Assembly: GCA_030490835.1 (NCBI GenBank)
Contig: CM059977.1
Span: forward strand, 19,139,335-19,203,334
From: Annona cherimola
Taxonomy: Eukaryota > Streptophyta > Magnoliopsida > Magnoliales > Annonaceae
Reading direction: 5' to 3'
Length of the DNA: 64,000 nucleotides
Positions 48,601-59,581 of this stretch are shown here, one piece after another (position 1 is the first letter of the stretch; each line of letters begins with the position of its first letter). The notes under the pieces were generated by a model. It worked only from the letters and a program-made list of their open reading frames with translations. It had not been told where the DNA came from and did not search any database. A program made the position numbers and the translations under genes.

Positions 48601-49967
48601 ACCTTAATTTTAATGAAGTATCCAAATTCTATGTTGTCCTTTCTATTTAATTTTATACCCTATGGCTTATCACAGTTTACTATATTGTTAAATTATTTTG
48701 ACCATCTTGTATTAATCTCATCACTATTAACTAAAGCATAGTTGTTAAAGCCATACCTCGGCTAAGACACATGCAGGTGCAGGACTTGACAAATGCTTTA
48801 GGTGCAATGCCTTTGGTGTGGCACATGCCTTATGCCAGGTCTTGAGGCTCCAGGTGTGTGCTTGATTTACCTCAGCAGAGGCTTTCAAATTAATTGAAAA
48901 AAAAGGGCACTTGGAGGTGCTGTTGGCGTGCCCTGATATGCTTTAGTTGGGTGCTTTTTAGTTTTTAGTCTTTTTTTTTGTGCTCCTCCAATATGCTTCA
49001 AATGCCTTTCTACGCTCTGGCATGCTGCTCTTTATGTGCCCTGCACCTTTAACAACTATGACGAAAAATGTGATATTCTTCTACCTTCCTATCACTGGTT
49101 GACATTCAATTTATTTAGTCTAAAAATCTACATTAAGGATTCTCCTATCTTTTTGTTTGACTCTGCTAGCAACTTTAGAGGTGTGCATTTTTGAAGTTAT
49201 TGTATTTCTTAAGTCTACTTCAGTTGTAGATTTTTGTCGTTCTCTGGAATTTGTTTATTTCTTATCAATAGGGTATTGGACATTTTGGTCCAACCACCAT
49301 ATTTCCTTATGCAAATGATTCACTTTCAAAATACTTTAAAGATGTATTTCCTTACTTTCGAATGAGTCTACCATTTCTTTGCACATCAAATCAGTTTTTC
49401 TTTCATATGTTGCAGATAAATTGCGAATTACAAAAAGTATATATCCACCCAAACTTTTTCCTGAATAAAGACCTTCCAATGGGATGGTCTGGGTGTGGCC
49501 TATGAGGCAAAAGAATGTAGAATGCTACCAATCCTCTGTTGTTCTGACTTCTGAGGCCAAATGGCAAGTAGTCTTTTGAAGCATTGGAAACCTGGTCCTG
49601 CTGGTCATCTCATTTTTCTGAGCTGTGGAAAATCTTGCATGCATTTACGTATATTCTTGAATGTTTTTCTGAGGCATCTTGCACCTGTTCAGGTGAAAGG
49701 TTATGTAACTGTTGAAGAAGTTCAGGACCGACTTTCCTGGTCATCTGGCCGAGCCCTGGACGCCCTCGAAACTCTTCTAAAGGTACTAATTTGTTCCATT
49801 AGAGCTCGTTCATTGGCACCTTCTCCTCTCATAAACCGCTGATGGTTCATGTTGACTGTGTAAAACAGGAAGGCCTGTCAATGATTGATGACGGCCATAG
49901 GGATGGGAGACGCAGGTACTGGTTTCCTTGTGTGGCTGCTGCTTCCACCGCCACTGGCAGCTTATAG
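45671..49967 (+). CDS. VPS22: ESCRT-II subunit SNF8/VPS22
   Basis: Subunit of ESCRT-II, which with VPS25 and VPS36 acts on endosomes in sorting ubiquitinated membrane proteins into multivesicular bodies. Seven exons: 45671-45721, 45882-45992, 46167-46302, 47748-47902, 48346-48453, 49693-49782, 49869-49967. Phases agree and give 249 residues, the usual plant length. The start [14 protein letters not shown] matches the family N-terminus. An N-terminal helical region (about 18-54) is followed by [20 protein letters not shown] and [16 protein letters not shown], hallmark stretches of the EAP30 domain. Two winged-helix modules follow, the second with [20 protein letters not shown] and ending in [10 protein letters not shown]. 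Intron 3 is 1.4 kb and intron 5 is 1.2 kb with a MITE in it. No coding defect was seen. Confidence 0.97.
48737..49060. mobile_element. hAT-like MITE in SNF8 intron 5
   Basis: A 324-bp element with ends CATAGTTGTTAAA that are perfect inverted copies over 13 bp; adjacent GGTGCAGG words on both sides extend the similarity. Richer in GC than the intron. The flanking 8-mers AACTAAAG and ACGAAAAA agree poorly, so the duplication has decayed or the limits are a little off. It is contained in the 48454-49692 intron and does not touch splice sites. Confidence 0.65.
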
Positions 49968-52419
49968 GATCATGGCCCTGACGATTTATCCATATTGGAT
50001 AACTTAGCAGATTTTCAATTTCCAAGTGCACTCTGTCCAAACTTCGATATGTGGCTTATGTATATTGTCCGTTTTGATTTGTTCAATTCCTAATGTGGTA
50101 AACTTTGAAAAAAATTTTGATTGGGAACTGAAACTTTGCTGACTCCACTAATGAGTCTGAAACCTTGGGAGGCGAACTTGCTTCAATATGTAACTCAGCA
50201 AATTTGCAAAAGATTGAAGAATAAAAGTTAGTCTGCTTGTTGGGCAGATATTACTTCACCCGGACTACCCAATCTTCGTACCAGCTTGAAGACGGGGTTG
50301 GGTCTGGTTCTCCATCCGGATATAATATTGTGGTGGATGATGCCTACCTCCATGCTTCTGCCCACATTCAAATAATTTTTCCAACCTCGAAATTCGAAAT
50401 TCCCCATCCCGCACCCTCGAAATTCGGAATTCTTTCAGACCTTTTTATTAGCATTTATGTTCATATCCTGAAATTGGCAGACTTCAACGGAGAACATGGC
50501 ATTTATGAGTTACAGATTTAGAATAAACCAAGCAATTTGTCCACAATCATCCAATGAATAATTGTTCGCAAAGAATTTTAAATCTTATTTGATCCTCTGG
50601 GAAATAGCTTTGCGCTCAGCCTCATCAGGATTATACTTAGTAGCCTCTGGCCAATGAAGAAAGGTATCCTTGGCAACATCCTTTTAAGATATTCGGTTCA
50701 AGTGGCTCAGTCGAGTTTCACTCGACAAATAATCAGAAATTTTTACGGTGTTTATCAGTTTCGTTGGGATGTCTTGTCGCACTCTTTTTTAGGTTGATGT
50801 GGTGATATTTATATCGTAATTATCATTAACAATTTTTTTCTTAGTCTTAGCTACATTTTCAATCATTTTAACTATTTTCATTTGAAAAACATGTTTTATT
50901 GATATCATTTTCAATTATGCCTTTTTAGTAAACTCCCTTTCAAATTCACTTTAAGAATGACAGTCTGATTGACTAATTAATTGCTAGATAATATCATAAA
51001 ACTCGAGAGAACCAAAAAATGTAAAGGGTGGTAAAAAAAAGTGACAGGAAAGAAATCTAAAATGGAGAGTTCTGGAGTCTCGGAGAATAAAAATATATAA
51101 TAAACTAAGTTCTTTTCAAATCCATTAATAGATAAATTAAAAAGTAGGATATACCATTAAATATAAATCGGGATGCTTCTATGAAATCTTCTTTCATTTT
51201 CAATATCTAGAGAATTAATGAAAAATTCGCTCTATTTATTATGTTTAGCATTACTTATATTATCATCGAAACCCTTTCATTTGTTTAATATCAGTATATA
51301 TGGACTTCATTTACAAACATGCAAAATCAACATCATAAGATGATTTAATGTTAATATTAATTTTTAACTAGTATTTTCCAATATTGTCAAAACTGATCCG
51401 GAGATTGAATCGGTAATCGAGTAGGTTAGGTTCAAACTGGTTGGACTTTTTAATTAAACCGGTTTGAACCATAACATAAGTATATAATTATATAACTATA
51501 GATCTGTGAAATTTTTTAATTAAATACAAGTATTAAAAAATTAAGAATTTAAAAGTTTTTTTTGACATCTAAGAATTTAAAAGTTATATGACATACTTAA
51601 TAATGCAATTTAAAGTCCATGACAAGTAAATATAAAAAAAAAATTAAGATTATAAAATTTTAAAAAATAAATTAAATACAATATGCAAATAAAAATATAA
51701 ATTTATCATCAAAATCAATTTTATGATAATATATAAAATAAAAAATAAAAAATATTATCTATTAACTTCTTTTAATCACTTTTAATACCATAATTTATAT
51801 CCCATATGTGAAATTATTTTTCCTCTACAGTTTTTTTCACATTTCCCATTAACGTTATTATTGAATTGTTCACCCAAAAGCCAAAACTATAAGCAATATT
51901 GCGTTTCTGCCTTGTAAAGTGCATCCAAAAATAACGAACCGCTTGAAATGCGGTTTTCTGGAATTGGACCGAACCGGTGTAATTAAACCAGTCATGTAGG
52001 GACCAGTTCAGTCTGCCGGTTCGGTTTAGTTTTGATGTTATTGATATTTTTAACATCTAAATCATCTAAAATATTATTACTACATAGATAAATAATTCTA
52101 TAAAATATTACTATATTTCAATATATATATATATATATGAATAAATTTAAACATTTTTCTTAATTTATACATAATACACCTACTTTTGATTAAATGTGGC
52201 TTATGCCCATATTTGATTTAGACGAAACTTGTTCTTATAACTATGAATTTTTCATCAAATATAAAAATTTTAAAATTTGAAGAGGTTACGTAAAACTGCA
52301 AACTGCTTTTAGGTAACTTGATTATTTAAAAACGAGCCCGGATACATAATGCCACTAAGGGGAAATCACCTCCATCCTCTTTTACCTCAAAACAACCACA
52401 AATCAAACAGCCGGGGTTC
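49968..52419. other. Intergenic DNA between SNF8 and the UGT gene
   Basis: 49968-50230 probably contains the SNF8 3'UTR. 50600-51370 is AT-rich with nothing recognised. The TIR element at 51379-52043 is listed separately. A (TA)n run lies near 52118-52138. The UGT leader should begin in the last 100-150 bp. Confidence 0.5.
51379..52043. mobile_element. TIR element, hAT-like
   Basis: The ends CAATATTGTCAAAACTGATC and, inverted, CAATAACATCAAAACTAAAC match imperfectly, and both subterminal regions carry CCGGT(T)-type words (ACCGGTTTGAACC, GACCGAACCGGTG). The flanking 8-mers GTATTTTC and ATATTTTT agree at six of eight positions. Non-coding. Confidence 0.6.
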
Positions 52420-53922
52420 ATGCCATGCAACACCGCCAAGTCATCCTCTGATATGGAATCCCATCAACCCCATGTCGTCATTCTCCCTTTCATGGCTCAG
52501 GGCCACACCATTCCTTTGCTGGATCTCTCCAAGACACTCTCAAGCATGGGCCTCAAGATCACCATCGTAACCACCCCCTCCAACTCTCCGTTCATTATCC
52601 AATTCATCTCCGGTCACCACAACATCCATCTCCTCCACCTCGAGTTCCCTCCAATCGAAGGTCTTCCCAAAGGCTGCGAGAACACCGACCATCTCCCTAC
52701 CATCGACTTCTTCCTGCCCTTCCTGCAGGCTACCGCTCGCCTCGAAAAGCCATTCAAACGCATCCTGGCTCGAATGCTCGAGGCCAGGGACGTGCCCATC
52801 TGCGTAATCGTAGACTTCTTCCTGGGCACAGCCTCCTCAGCTTGCCGTGAGTTCAACATCCCTCGGCTTGTCTTCAACGGCATGGGATTATTTGCAACCG
52901 CTGCGTGTAAGTCTCTGTGCGTGCATACGCCACACAAAACTGTGAGATCGGATTCAGAGCCTCTCCACTTGCCCGGCATGCCAGCTACTCTTCGACTGAC
53001 AATGGCCGACATGCCGAGGGTGCTCCAAGTGCTTGATGTCGAAAACGATCCGTTTATACAATTTTACATGGAAGCAGGCAGGCATGAACAGGAGAGCTGG
53101 GGCCTGATTGTTAACAGCTTCCTAGAGCTGGAGCCACAGTTCGCGGAGTGGCTGGACTCGTTTTCACAAAATGGAGCGAAGGCCTGGTGCATCGGGCCTG
53201 TTTTCCTGTACAACCAACAGCAGCAATCCCAAAAATTGGATTGTTTTTCCATCAGTGGGAGTATTGATGAGGCCAACGGAGATGGGTCTGGAGCATGGTG
53301 CATGGATTGGCTAGACGGGCACGCGTTGCCGAATGAGGGTGTGCTATTTGTCTCTTTTGGCACACAGACACACATACCGGACGAGCAGCTGGATGAGATC
53401 AGGCTTGGCCTGGAGATGTGCGGCCACCCATTTATATGGGTGGTCAGATCGAAGACGTGGTCTCCGCCAGAAAGGATGGGCGATGGGACAAAAGGAGGAG
53501 GGCTGATCGTAAGGACGTGGTCTCCTCAGCGGCGAATTCTGGCCCACCCAGCCATTGGCGGGTTCTTGAGCCACTGCGGCTGGAATTCGATGCTGGAGAG
53601 CTTGTCGGTTGGGGTGCCCATCTTGGCTTGGCCCATGATCGCCGAGCAGCACTCGAATGCCAAGTTCTTAGTGGAAATGGTTGGGGTCGGTGAGCGAATC
53701 AGGCAGGAGGCAGCCTCCAAAGGGACGATTACAGTTACGAGGGAGGCCATCTGCGAAGGCGTGAGGAGCCTGATGGATGGAGAGAATGGAAAAAGGGCGA
53801 GGAAGAGGGCCACGGAGGTGAGAAAGATGGCAAATGCAGCTGTCTGCAATGGTGGGTCATCACGCGAGAGCTTGAAAGAGATGATAAAAAAACTACTTAG
53901 TCGTTCAGAGCTGTGCAGCTGA
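52420..53922 (+). CDS. UDP-glycosyltransferase, UGT92-like
   Basis: Family 1 glycosyltransferase that transfers sugar from a UDP-sugar to a small acceptor in the cytosol; the acceptor cannot be predicted. Single exon of 500 codons from the first ATG, or 489 from the in-frame ATG at 52453; the second fits typical starts better because PHVVILPFMAQGHTIPLLDL then lies at the extreme N-terminus. The catalytic His is in QGHTIP (residue 29 of the long form) and the partner Asp probably in VDFFLG. The 44-residue PSPG box spans residues 367-410: it begins WSPQRRILAHP, contains HCGWNS and ends AEQ, the final Gln favouring UDP-glucose. LPFMAQGHTIPLLDL and the TPSNSPFI stretch point to the UGT92 group. 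No break or missing key residue was seen. No TATA box was assigned; a (TA)n run about 280 bp upstream may be chance. Confidence 0.95.
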   Translation: MPCNTAKSSSDMESHQPHVVILPFMAQGHTIPLLDLSKTLSSMGLKITIVTTPSNSPFIIQFISGHHNIHLLHLEFPPIEGLPKGCENTDHLPTIDFFLPFLQATARLEKPFKRILARMLEARDVPICVIVDFFLGTASSACREFNIPRLVFNGMGLFATAACKSLCVHTPHKTVRSDSEPLHLPGMPATLRLTMADMPRVLQVLDVENDPFIQFYMEAGRHEQESWGLIVNSFLELEPQFAEWLDSFSQNGAKAWCIGPVFLYNQQQQSQKLDCFSISGSIDEANGDGSGAWCMDWLDGHALPNEGVLFVSFGTQTHIPDEQLDEIRLGLEMCGHPFIWVVRSKTWSPPERMGDGTKGGGLIVRTWSPQRRILAHPAIGGFLSHCGWNSMLESLSVGVPILAWPMIAEQHSNAKFLVEMVGVGERIRQEAASKGTITVTREAICEGVRSLMDGENGKRARKRATEVRKMANAAVCNGGSSRESLKEMIKKLLSRSELCS

Positions 53923-54904
53923 CACGCTCCATCATATTCGCTTTCATGCCTGCCCAAGCACCACAATACTCGAGTGCGTCCATTTGTTTTGTTGGACTGT
54001 GTTATCAGAACTGAACATTTGTGGCGAGGATGGCATGATATACGGCCGAAACTTTTTACTCTCGTTGTTCTTTGGACCTCCCAAAGATCGATTGCCGAGA
54101 TGATATTGTGTTACTAATAAAATAAAATAAAAAAAAATAAAAAAATTGATATCGTGTTGGTCCTGGCCTAGCTTAAAAGTCAAAAGCCAGACGATATCTC
54201 AATTCTCAAGGTTGTGCTCCGGCCAACCACAGTATTTGCACATTGGCATTTTTCTGTTACTCGTTATTGTGAGCCTTCGCCATCGATAGCAAAAGAAAAC
54301 AATCGCCCCCGTGACTAAAGAGTCTGTTAATTTTTTCAGAAAGGCAATATGAAGGATTGCCCCAATAATGCAATTCTAGTTAAGTAGACAACAATAGCAA
54401 AATTAAACATAGCACCTTTATGTGTCAATCTTATTACTTTTGAATTAGTTCGGAAGTAAAATTTGGAAAATATTATCCTTCCTCACTTCTTGCCTCTATT
54501 TTTACCAAAATTTCAGTTCAAACTGTGAACCCACACAGGAATAAATACTTCATTTAGTCATATAAGGATATTTCTCTCTTACAAAGGACTCCCTTATAAC
54601 CTCATCATATTCCAACGCTACGCAGCCTCTTGCTTCATCTTTATTCGTGCAAATCCTAAAATTGGATGGCAATGAGAAAAGAAAATGCCAGAAGCATCAG
54701 AAAGGGAGTGAGACTAGCTTGTACAGGCACTTGCCACACTGGTGGCGGGACAAGATATCAGACAGAGACTGTCCATGTGGGCATACCCTGCGGCTCTAGG
54801 ACAATTTTGGCTTTTCGATACTAGCACCACAGCATTCCTCAAGCTGGTGTGATAGAGAAAAGATACAACAGCCAAAGGAGTGGCCTAAATGCTCTTTAAA
54901 CAAC
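53923..54904. other. Intergenic DNA 3' of the UGT gene
   Basis: The first 200-250 bp probably contain the UGT 3'UTR. No gene or element recognised in the rest; the stretch at 54590-54880 is less AT-rich. Confidence 0.5.
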
Positions 54905-56485
54905 AGGATAAATTTCAAATATACTCATTAATTTTTACTCTTAATTTTAAATATACCAACAAAGTATCATATATTCCACTTTTATCCTTAATTTTAAATA
55001 TATATCATATATTCCATATATACTCACTACGCAAATCAAAAATATTAAATCTACCTAATTTCGTCTTAACCCATTAAAGAACCATCACTCATGAAACAAA
55101 ATGATAATTTTGCCCAACATTTAGGGCTCAGTTTGAAACCCGCTCATCTTCTTCATCTCCTTCGTCTTCTTCATCTTCCATGAATTTTCGAAAATCAACG
55201 TCTCGACAAGCAGAAATTATTTATTTGTTTATGGAAATGCTTGTCGGCCCATATTTCTCTTCCGAACTCTTGCCTCTGCACCGACCTCCACTCCGCTCTT
55301 CTACTCCTCTTCCCAGTTCCAGCATGGCCTCTTCCCCCACCAGACCACCAAATAAATTACTCCCTCTCCTCCTACTCTTGCTCCTGCACCTCTCCGTAGT
55401 CTCCTTCTGGAAGAGGGACGAGTTCCGCAACTGCAACCAAACACCCCTCTGCAAAAGAGCTCGAGCCTGCAAGCCTCGATCTTGCTCCCTCGTCGCCTCT
55501 GACGTCGCCCTCCACAACGGCAACCTCGTTGCCAAAATGCCCCCGTGGGCCATCATAACGGTTGCCGAAGATGACGAACAGCAACAAGCAGAGCCCGTCT
55601 CCAAGCCGCTGCTCTTGCTGATCTTCGCCTATCGGCGCGGTATCCTCTGCCTGAAAATCGACGAGGATCCCACACCTGAAACCCCGAAGCACTTCGATGT
55701 CCCCAACGTCGTCGTCTCGGAGTTTACCGATCTCAAGCTCTGGCTCCAACGCATCGCGACCATCACAGGTGATGACGGCGACATGTCTTTCGTCGCCTAC
55801 CTCTCCGACTTGTATGAGGCGGTCCTCCGTCACGATCCCTTCGAGGTCTATGTCCAGCGCAACACGGACGGAGCGCTTGTTGTCTTGCTCAACCCCAATG
55901 GGTCATTCGATTTCGAGTAGCTGCGCCCGAAGAAGGACGGCGAGGATTGGGAGCAGCGGTTCCGCAGCCACACCAACACCCAACCGTACAGCTCGCAGTC
56001 GATCAGCTTCGATGTGTCCTTCCACGGCGCCAACTTCGTGTACGGAATGCCCGAGCACGCGCTGGATACGCTGGCGCTCCGCCCGACGCGGGGGGGGGGG
56101 GGGGGGGGCGGCAGCTTCGACAACTCCAAACACTACCGCCTCTTCAAAGTTCAACCTTGACGTCATCGAGTACCTCCACGACTCGCCATTCGGGATCTAC
56201 GGGTCGATCCCGTTCATGCTCTCCCATGGGCAGACCTTTCGCATGCCAGAATGCGGCTAAAACGCAGATCGACATGCTTGCGTCAGGGTCGGACGAGGGT
56301 GCCCAAGGGCAGAATTGGGTAATTTCGTCAATTAAAATTTTGTATCCACCCCAAAAACGTCTGTCACATGCTTATAATATTTTTGGTTTACGTAATGGGT
56401 GTATATGGAATATTTGATATTTAACAGGTATATTTGAAATTAAGGATTAAAATCGTGGATATATTTAAAATTTACACTAAAAAAT
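54905..56485. mobile_element. Long-TIR element carrying a host-gene fragment (Pack-type)
   Basis: About 200 bp on the left (54905-55110) reappear inverted on the right (56485-56300). Matching words include TCAAATATAC, ATATTCCATATA, CACTACGCAAATCAAAAATA against inverted CATTACGTAAACCAAAAATA, and ATAATTTTGCCC against AATTCTGCCC at the inner edge. The left arm has an internal duplication. Between the arms lies a GC-rich fragment of the glucosidase II alpha gene, of very different composition. This is the layout of Pack-TIR transposons that captured a host gene. The flanks TAAACAACA and AAAATAACA agree at seven of nine positions and could be a worn 9-bp duplication (Mutator type). No transposase is present. 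Confidence 0.7.
55324..56305 (+). pseudogene. Glucosidase II alpha-subunit fragment, truncated and broken
   Basis: The functional enzyme (GH31, ER lumen) trims glucose from N-glycans during glycoprotein folding. The copy starts at MASSPTRPPNK with a leucine-rich signal peptide, then WKRDEFRNCNQTPLCKRAR, CSLVASDVAL, VVVSEF and RHDPFEVYVQ. After about 198 codons a TAG (55918-55920) interrupts FDFE-LRPKK where Gln is usual. The frame then continues with SISFDVSFHGANFVYGMPEH, meets a run of 19 G (56090-56108), has a 7-base insertion near 56145, and goes on to LDVIEYLHDSPFGIYGSIPF. A small deletion follows MLSHG, then a last NAAKTQIDML block. The catalytic barrel is entirely missing, so it cannot be an active enzyme. 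It lies between inverted repeats of a mobile element. Confidence 0.88.
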
Positions 56486-59002
56486 AACATTGGCCCCCGG
56501 TTACGATTTTTCTTTGTCATCTCCCCTTTACAACACATTTAAGAACCCCCAAGAAGCTGCTTAAGCAGCGATGGGCAAATAAGCGCTGCTGGTCGGGCAT
56601 TGTAGGATCAAATCCCAAAGTTTCGCCCGCGCCCCACGGTGGGAGCTGTAGTCTCCTGAGTGGGAAACATTTAGTATACCCTTTAATAGTGAAGGAAATT
56701 TATAAGAATATTTGAAAATTAATTTATAACATGAAATGAGATGAATGCGTAAGGATTCTTGAGCTTGATTGTAATAAGAGTTAAGATAAGGTGTAAGATA
56801 TCTGTCAAATAAAGATGCCATGAAATTCATCACTGGGCTATAGAGTATAGAACCAACATGTTCTCAATAAATTGCTAATCATGTGTTTTATCAGCGAAAG
56901 CTGTCAGGAAACGAAATGCATTATAAACTGCCAAGTTAAATTGCATTGCCTATTTAATACTGTTAATACTCAGAAATGCAACCCAAAAGTTCAGATAAAC
57001 CTGAATAGGCAGCCACAATAACAGAAACTACTAATGACATAATACCGAACATTATTTAACATAAAGCCCATAATGTCATTTATTTTACATCAAACTCAGC
57101 CACATGATACACCCGGAGCAAAGGTCTACTCCAAATAGTATGGCAAGCACGCAATGATCGAGAAAATCTGAAGGTTGTAGTTTCCTTGCCAACAACTTTT
57201 ATAGCTAATATCAGCTTGCAATTATCCTGAACTTCCGCGATGGACACACCGCTCATGGTGGCTTCCTTGTCCATTATCGATCCGACCATCTCCTTCATCA
57301 ATCCTCATATAAACCACGCGCAATAAATAAATAAATAAATAAATTCTGGCAGCTGATGTTTCCCTTCATTTTTTTTTCTCTTTTTTACTTAGGATTCAAG
57401 TCAAAAGTTCTGAAAATCTCGTGAAAAAGAAGGAAGTCAATGGATTGATCAATTTACAACCGCTAAATTGTCTATTGCAATGTTCTTCTTTAGTCTGTCC
57501 AACCTTTCATGTTGCTGTGGGTGTCTTTCTTGAATTCTTATTAGGGTGCCACTTAGCAACTAGTCCAAAGGTTACCTCTCCGCCTGAGATATCAACTCCA
57601 AGGGTGAAGAGCCTTTGCCACTAGTAGAATCCCACACAAGTCTGGTAACAGCAGAGACTAGCAGCACTTTGGAACGATAGCTGTGGATTGCGTATCAGGC
57701 ATAATTTTAACTTTTGTCATCGTTTCCCTTCAGTGGTTCGGAAGCAAAAGCTGAGACTGTCCTGGCTTCTTATAGGATCCGCTTGTTTAAGCACAGTAGT
57801 AATGTAATAGAAAAGTGGCTGGATGAAAATCCAAATCCCGACCTACAAAACATAAATTATAACCCTCCTTAGTTGCCTCTTGTAGATCCCCTTTACAATT
57901 CCAGATGTCTGACTTGTGTCCAAAAATTCAGAATTTCCTCTTCCTTAGCATGTCATCTTCACGTCTGGATGAGGAAGAGCCTTAATACCTGGCATTGGGA
58001 GGATATTGCTTGGTAACTAGTGACATCTCTTTATTGAAAGAAAACCTTAAAAATGCAATGTTATGTAGCATCAAATCATACAAATACATGTTTTGGATCA
58101 ACCTTTTCTTCCATAATTTACACACTACACGTGAAACTACCTGTAGCGAGTAATTGATAGGAAAGGTAAACAAATGGAAATAGGGATTGGATTAATGACA
58201 ACAAGGAATTCTGGTTTTCATGAAATAGAATTCTGGATAGTGGATTCAGTTGTCCACCTTACAACTTGAAATCTTCAGATGCTTACAAAACTATTACAAA
58301 AACAACCCAACCCAAACCAAACCAAAATGCATATCTAACAAACAACCAACCCAAACTAACCAAACCAAGATGCCTTTCTCAAAAACACAAGAAATAGTAA
58401 AAAGTCACTAAGTAGTTAGCTGAGCACATTGATAGCACATATCATATCTTTTATACTCTATAGTATGATAAATTATTATGAACTATGAAATGATAAATTA
58501 TCATATCACATCTTTTATTAGGAAACGGCAAAACCGTGAACTCCTGCAAGGTTGATTCTTGAGATCGCATCTATATAGTTGCCAGAAGAGTTCATCCACC
58601 AAAATGATAAAGATTTACGCACGTTATTCCATGCACTATGAAATTCCCAAGATGCCAATTTGACCTTGTAATCATGAAAGCTCTAACAAGGCCACTTCTG
58701 TAGTTATCCAGCGATCCACTAGAATTCTGACCGCAACCGTTCCTACTCCAATATTTTAGTGCTTAAGAGTCTTGCGACTCTTAACCATATCAAATTCCAT
58801 CTCTTAAATTCGAATTAATTCATTATTCAATCTATTGATCATAACCACTCATTTCCTCCAAGAGAAAACGGATGCCAAACCAATAACTTGAACCCAAAAC
58901 TGCACCTCTGCATATATACAATTAAAAGTTCAGAGAAAAAGGAAGAGAATTACATCACTTACACGGTAATTGGACTAACATATTTTCCCAATCTGAGAAG
59001 AC
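56486..59002. other. Intergenic region, little recognised
   Basis: Contains a 73-codon minus-strand frame at 57080-57301 (listed separately), an (ATAA)n run at 57325-57345, and the probable 3'UTR of the RING gene near 58850-59002. 57650-58850 has no recognisable gene. Confidence 0.45.
57080..57301 (-). other. Unassigned 73-codon ORF, possibly an exon
   Basis: The frame starts MMKEMVGSIMDKEATMSGVS and contains VQDNCKLILAIKVVGKETTT; its composition and lack of low complexity look protein-like. I do not recognise the family and found no clear splice partners. It may be an exon of a decayed gene or chance. Confidence 0.3.
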
Positions 59003-59581
59003 TCAGTTTCCAACAGAGCCGTTCTCGTACTCCACGACTCCGGCACGGCAGATCGGGCAGGCGGGGACTCTGGCGAGCCAAATATCGACACAGGCAGCAT
59101 GGAAAGCATGGCTGCAGCTGGGGAGGAGGCGGCAGCGATCACCTTCACGGAATCCATCGAGGCACACGGCGCAGTCGGAGACGGATCCGGAGGTGGCCCT
59201 GTGGTGGAAGCAGGGTAGGGCCTGAAGGGCGCTGGGAGATAGCCCGGAGAGGGGTTCGAGGCGGCTAGAAGGGCGTTGGAATCGGTGTCGGCGGAAGGCG
59301 CGGCCGGCGACGCAGATGTGGAGGAGGAGCAGAGCTGCAATGACGATGAAGATAAAGAAGAGGGAGACGGCGAACGCCATTACCAGGACTTGGAGGATGA
59401 AAGAAAGAATTCTAGGGTTCGCTGATTTCAAAGTGCGAGGACGACCATGCAACGATGATGATGACGCCGTCGTCGGAGACGACGATGGAGATGGGGAGGA
59501 GAGAGGGTGATCCATGATCGGACGTTCGGGAGTGAATCGGATGAGAAGAGACTCGTCTTCCTCGTCGCTCGCCGACGCCAT
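59003..59581 (-). CDS. ATL-type RING-H2 E3 ubiquitin ligase
   Basis: Intronless gene for a 192-residue membrane-anchored ubiquitin ligase that pairs with E2 enzymes through its RING. A hydrophilic Ser/Pro-rich N-terminus (1-57) precedes one strongly hydrophobic segment, about 58-90 (ILQVLVMAFAVSLFFIFIVI). A basic stretch and GLSPSALQALPCF, equivalent to the ATL GLD motif with Ser for Asp, follow. The RING-H2 uses C137, C140, C156, H158, H161, C164, C175 and C178, with the usual Pro and Trp in VDIWL and ACPICR. Length and order match ATL proteins, many of them elicitor or stress responsive (family knowledge). The N-terminal extension before the membrane segment is longer than in most ATLs. Start chosen as the first ATG of the open frame, MASASDEEDE. 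GC-rich compared with its flanks. Confidence 0.93.
   Translation of the reverse strand: MASASDEEDESLLIRFTPERPIMDHPLSSPSPSSSPTTASSSSLHGRPRTLKSANPRILSFILQVLVMAFAVSLFFIFIVIAALLLLHICVAGRAFRRHRFQRPSSRLEPLSGLSPSALQALPCFHHRATSGSVSDCAVCLDGFREGDRCRLLPSCSHAFHAACVDIWLARVPACPICRAGVVEYENGSVGN

Noticed and set aside
55372..55833. 153-codon minus-strand frame
   Set aside because: Antisense to the glucosidase II alpha fragment, which has clear family motifs on the plus strand.
55947..56417. Glycine-rich plus-strand frame of 156 codons
   Set aside because: The glycines come from the 19-G run, and the frame is out of phase with most of the recognisable glucosidase II blocks.
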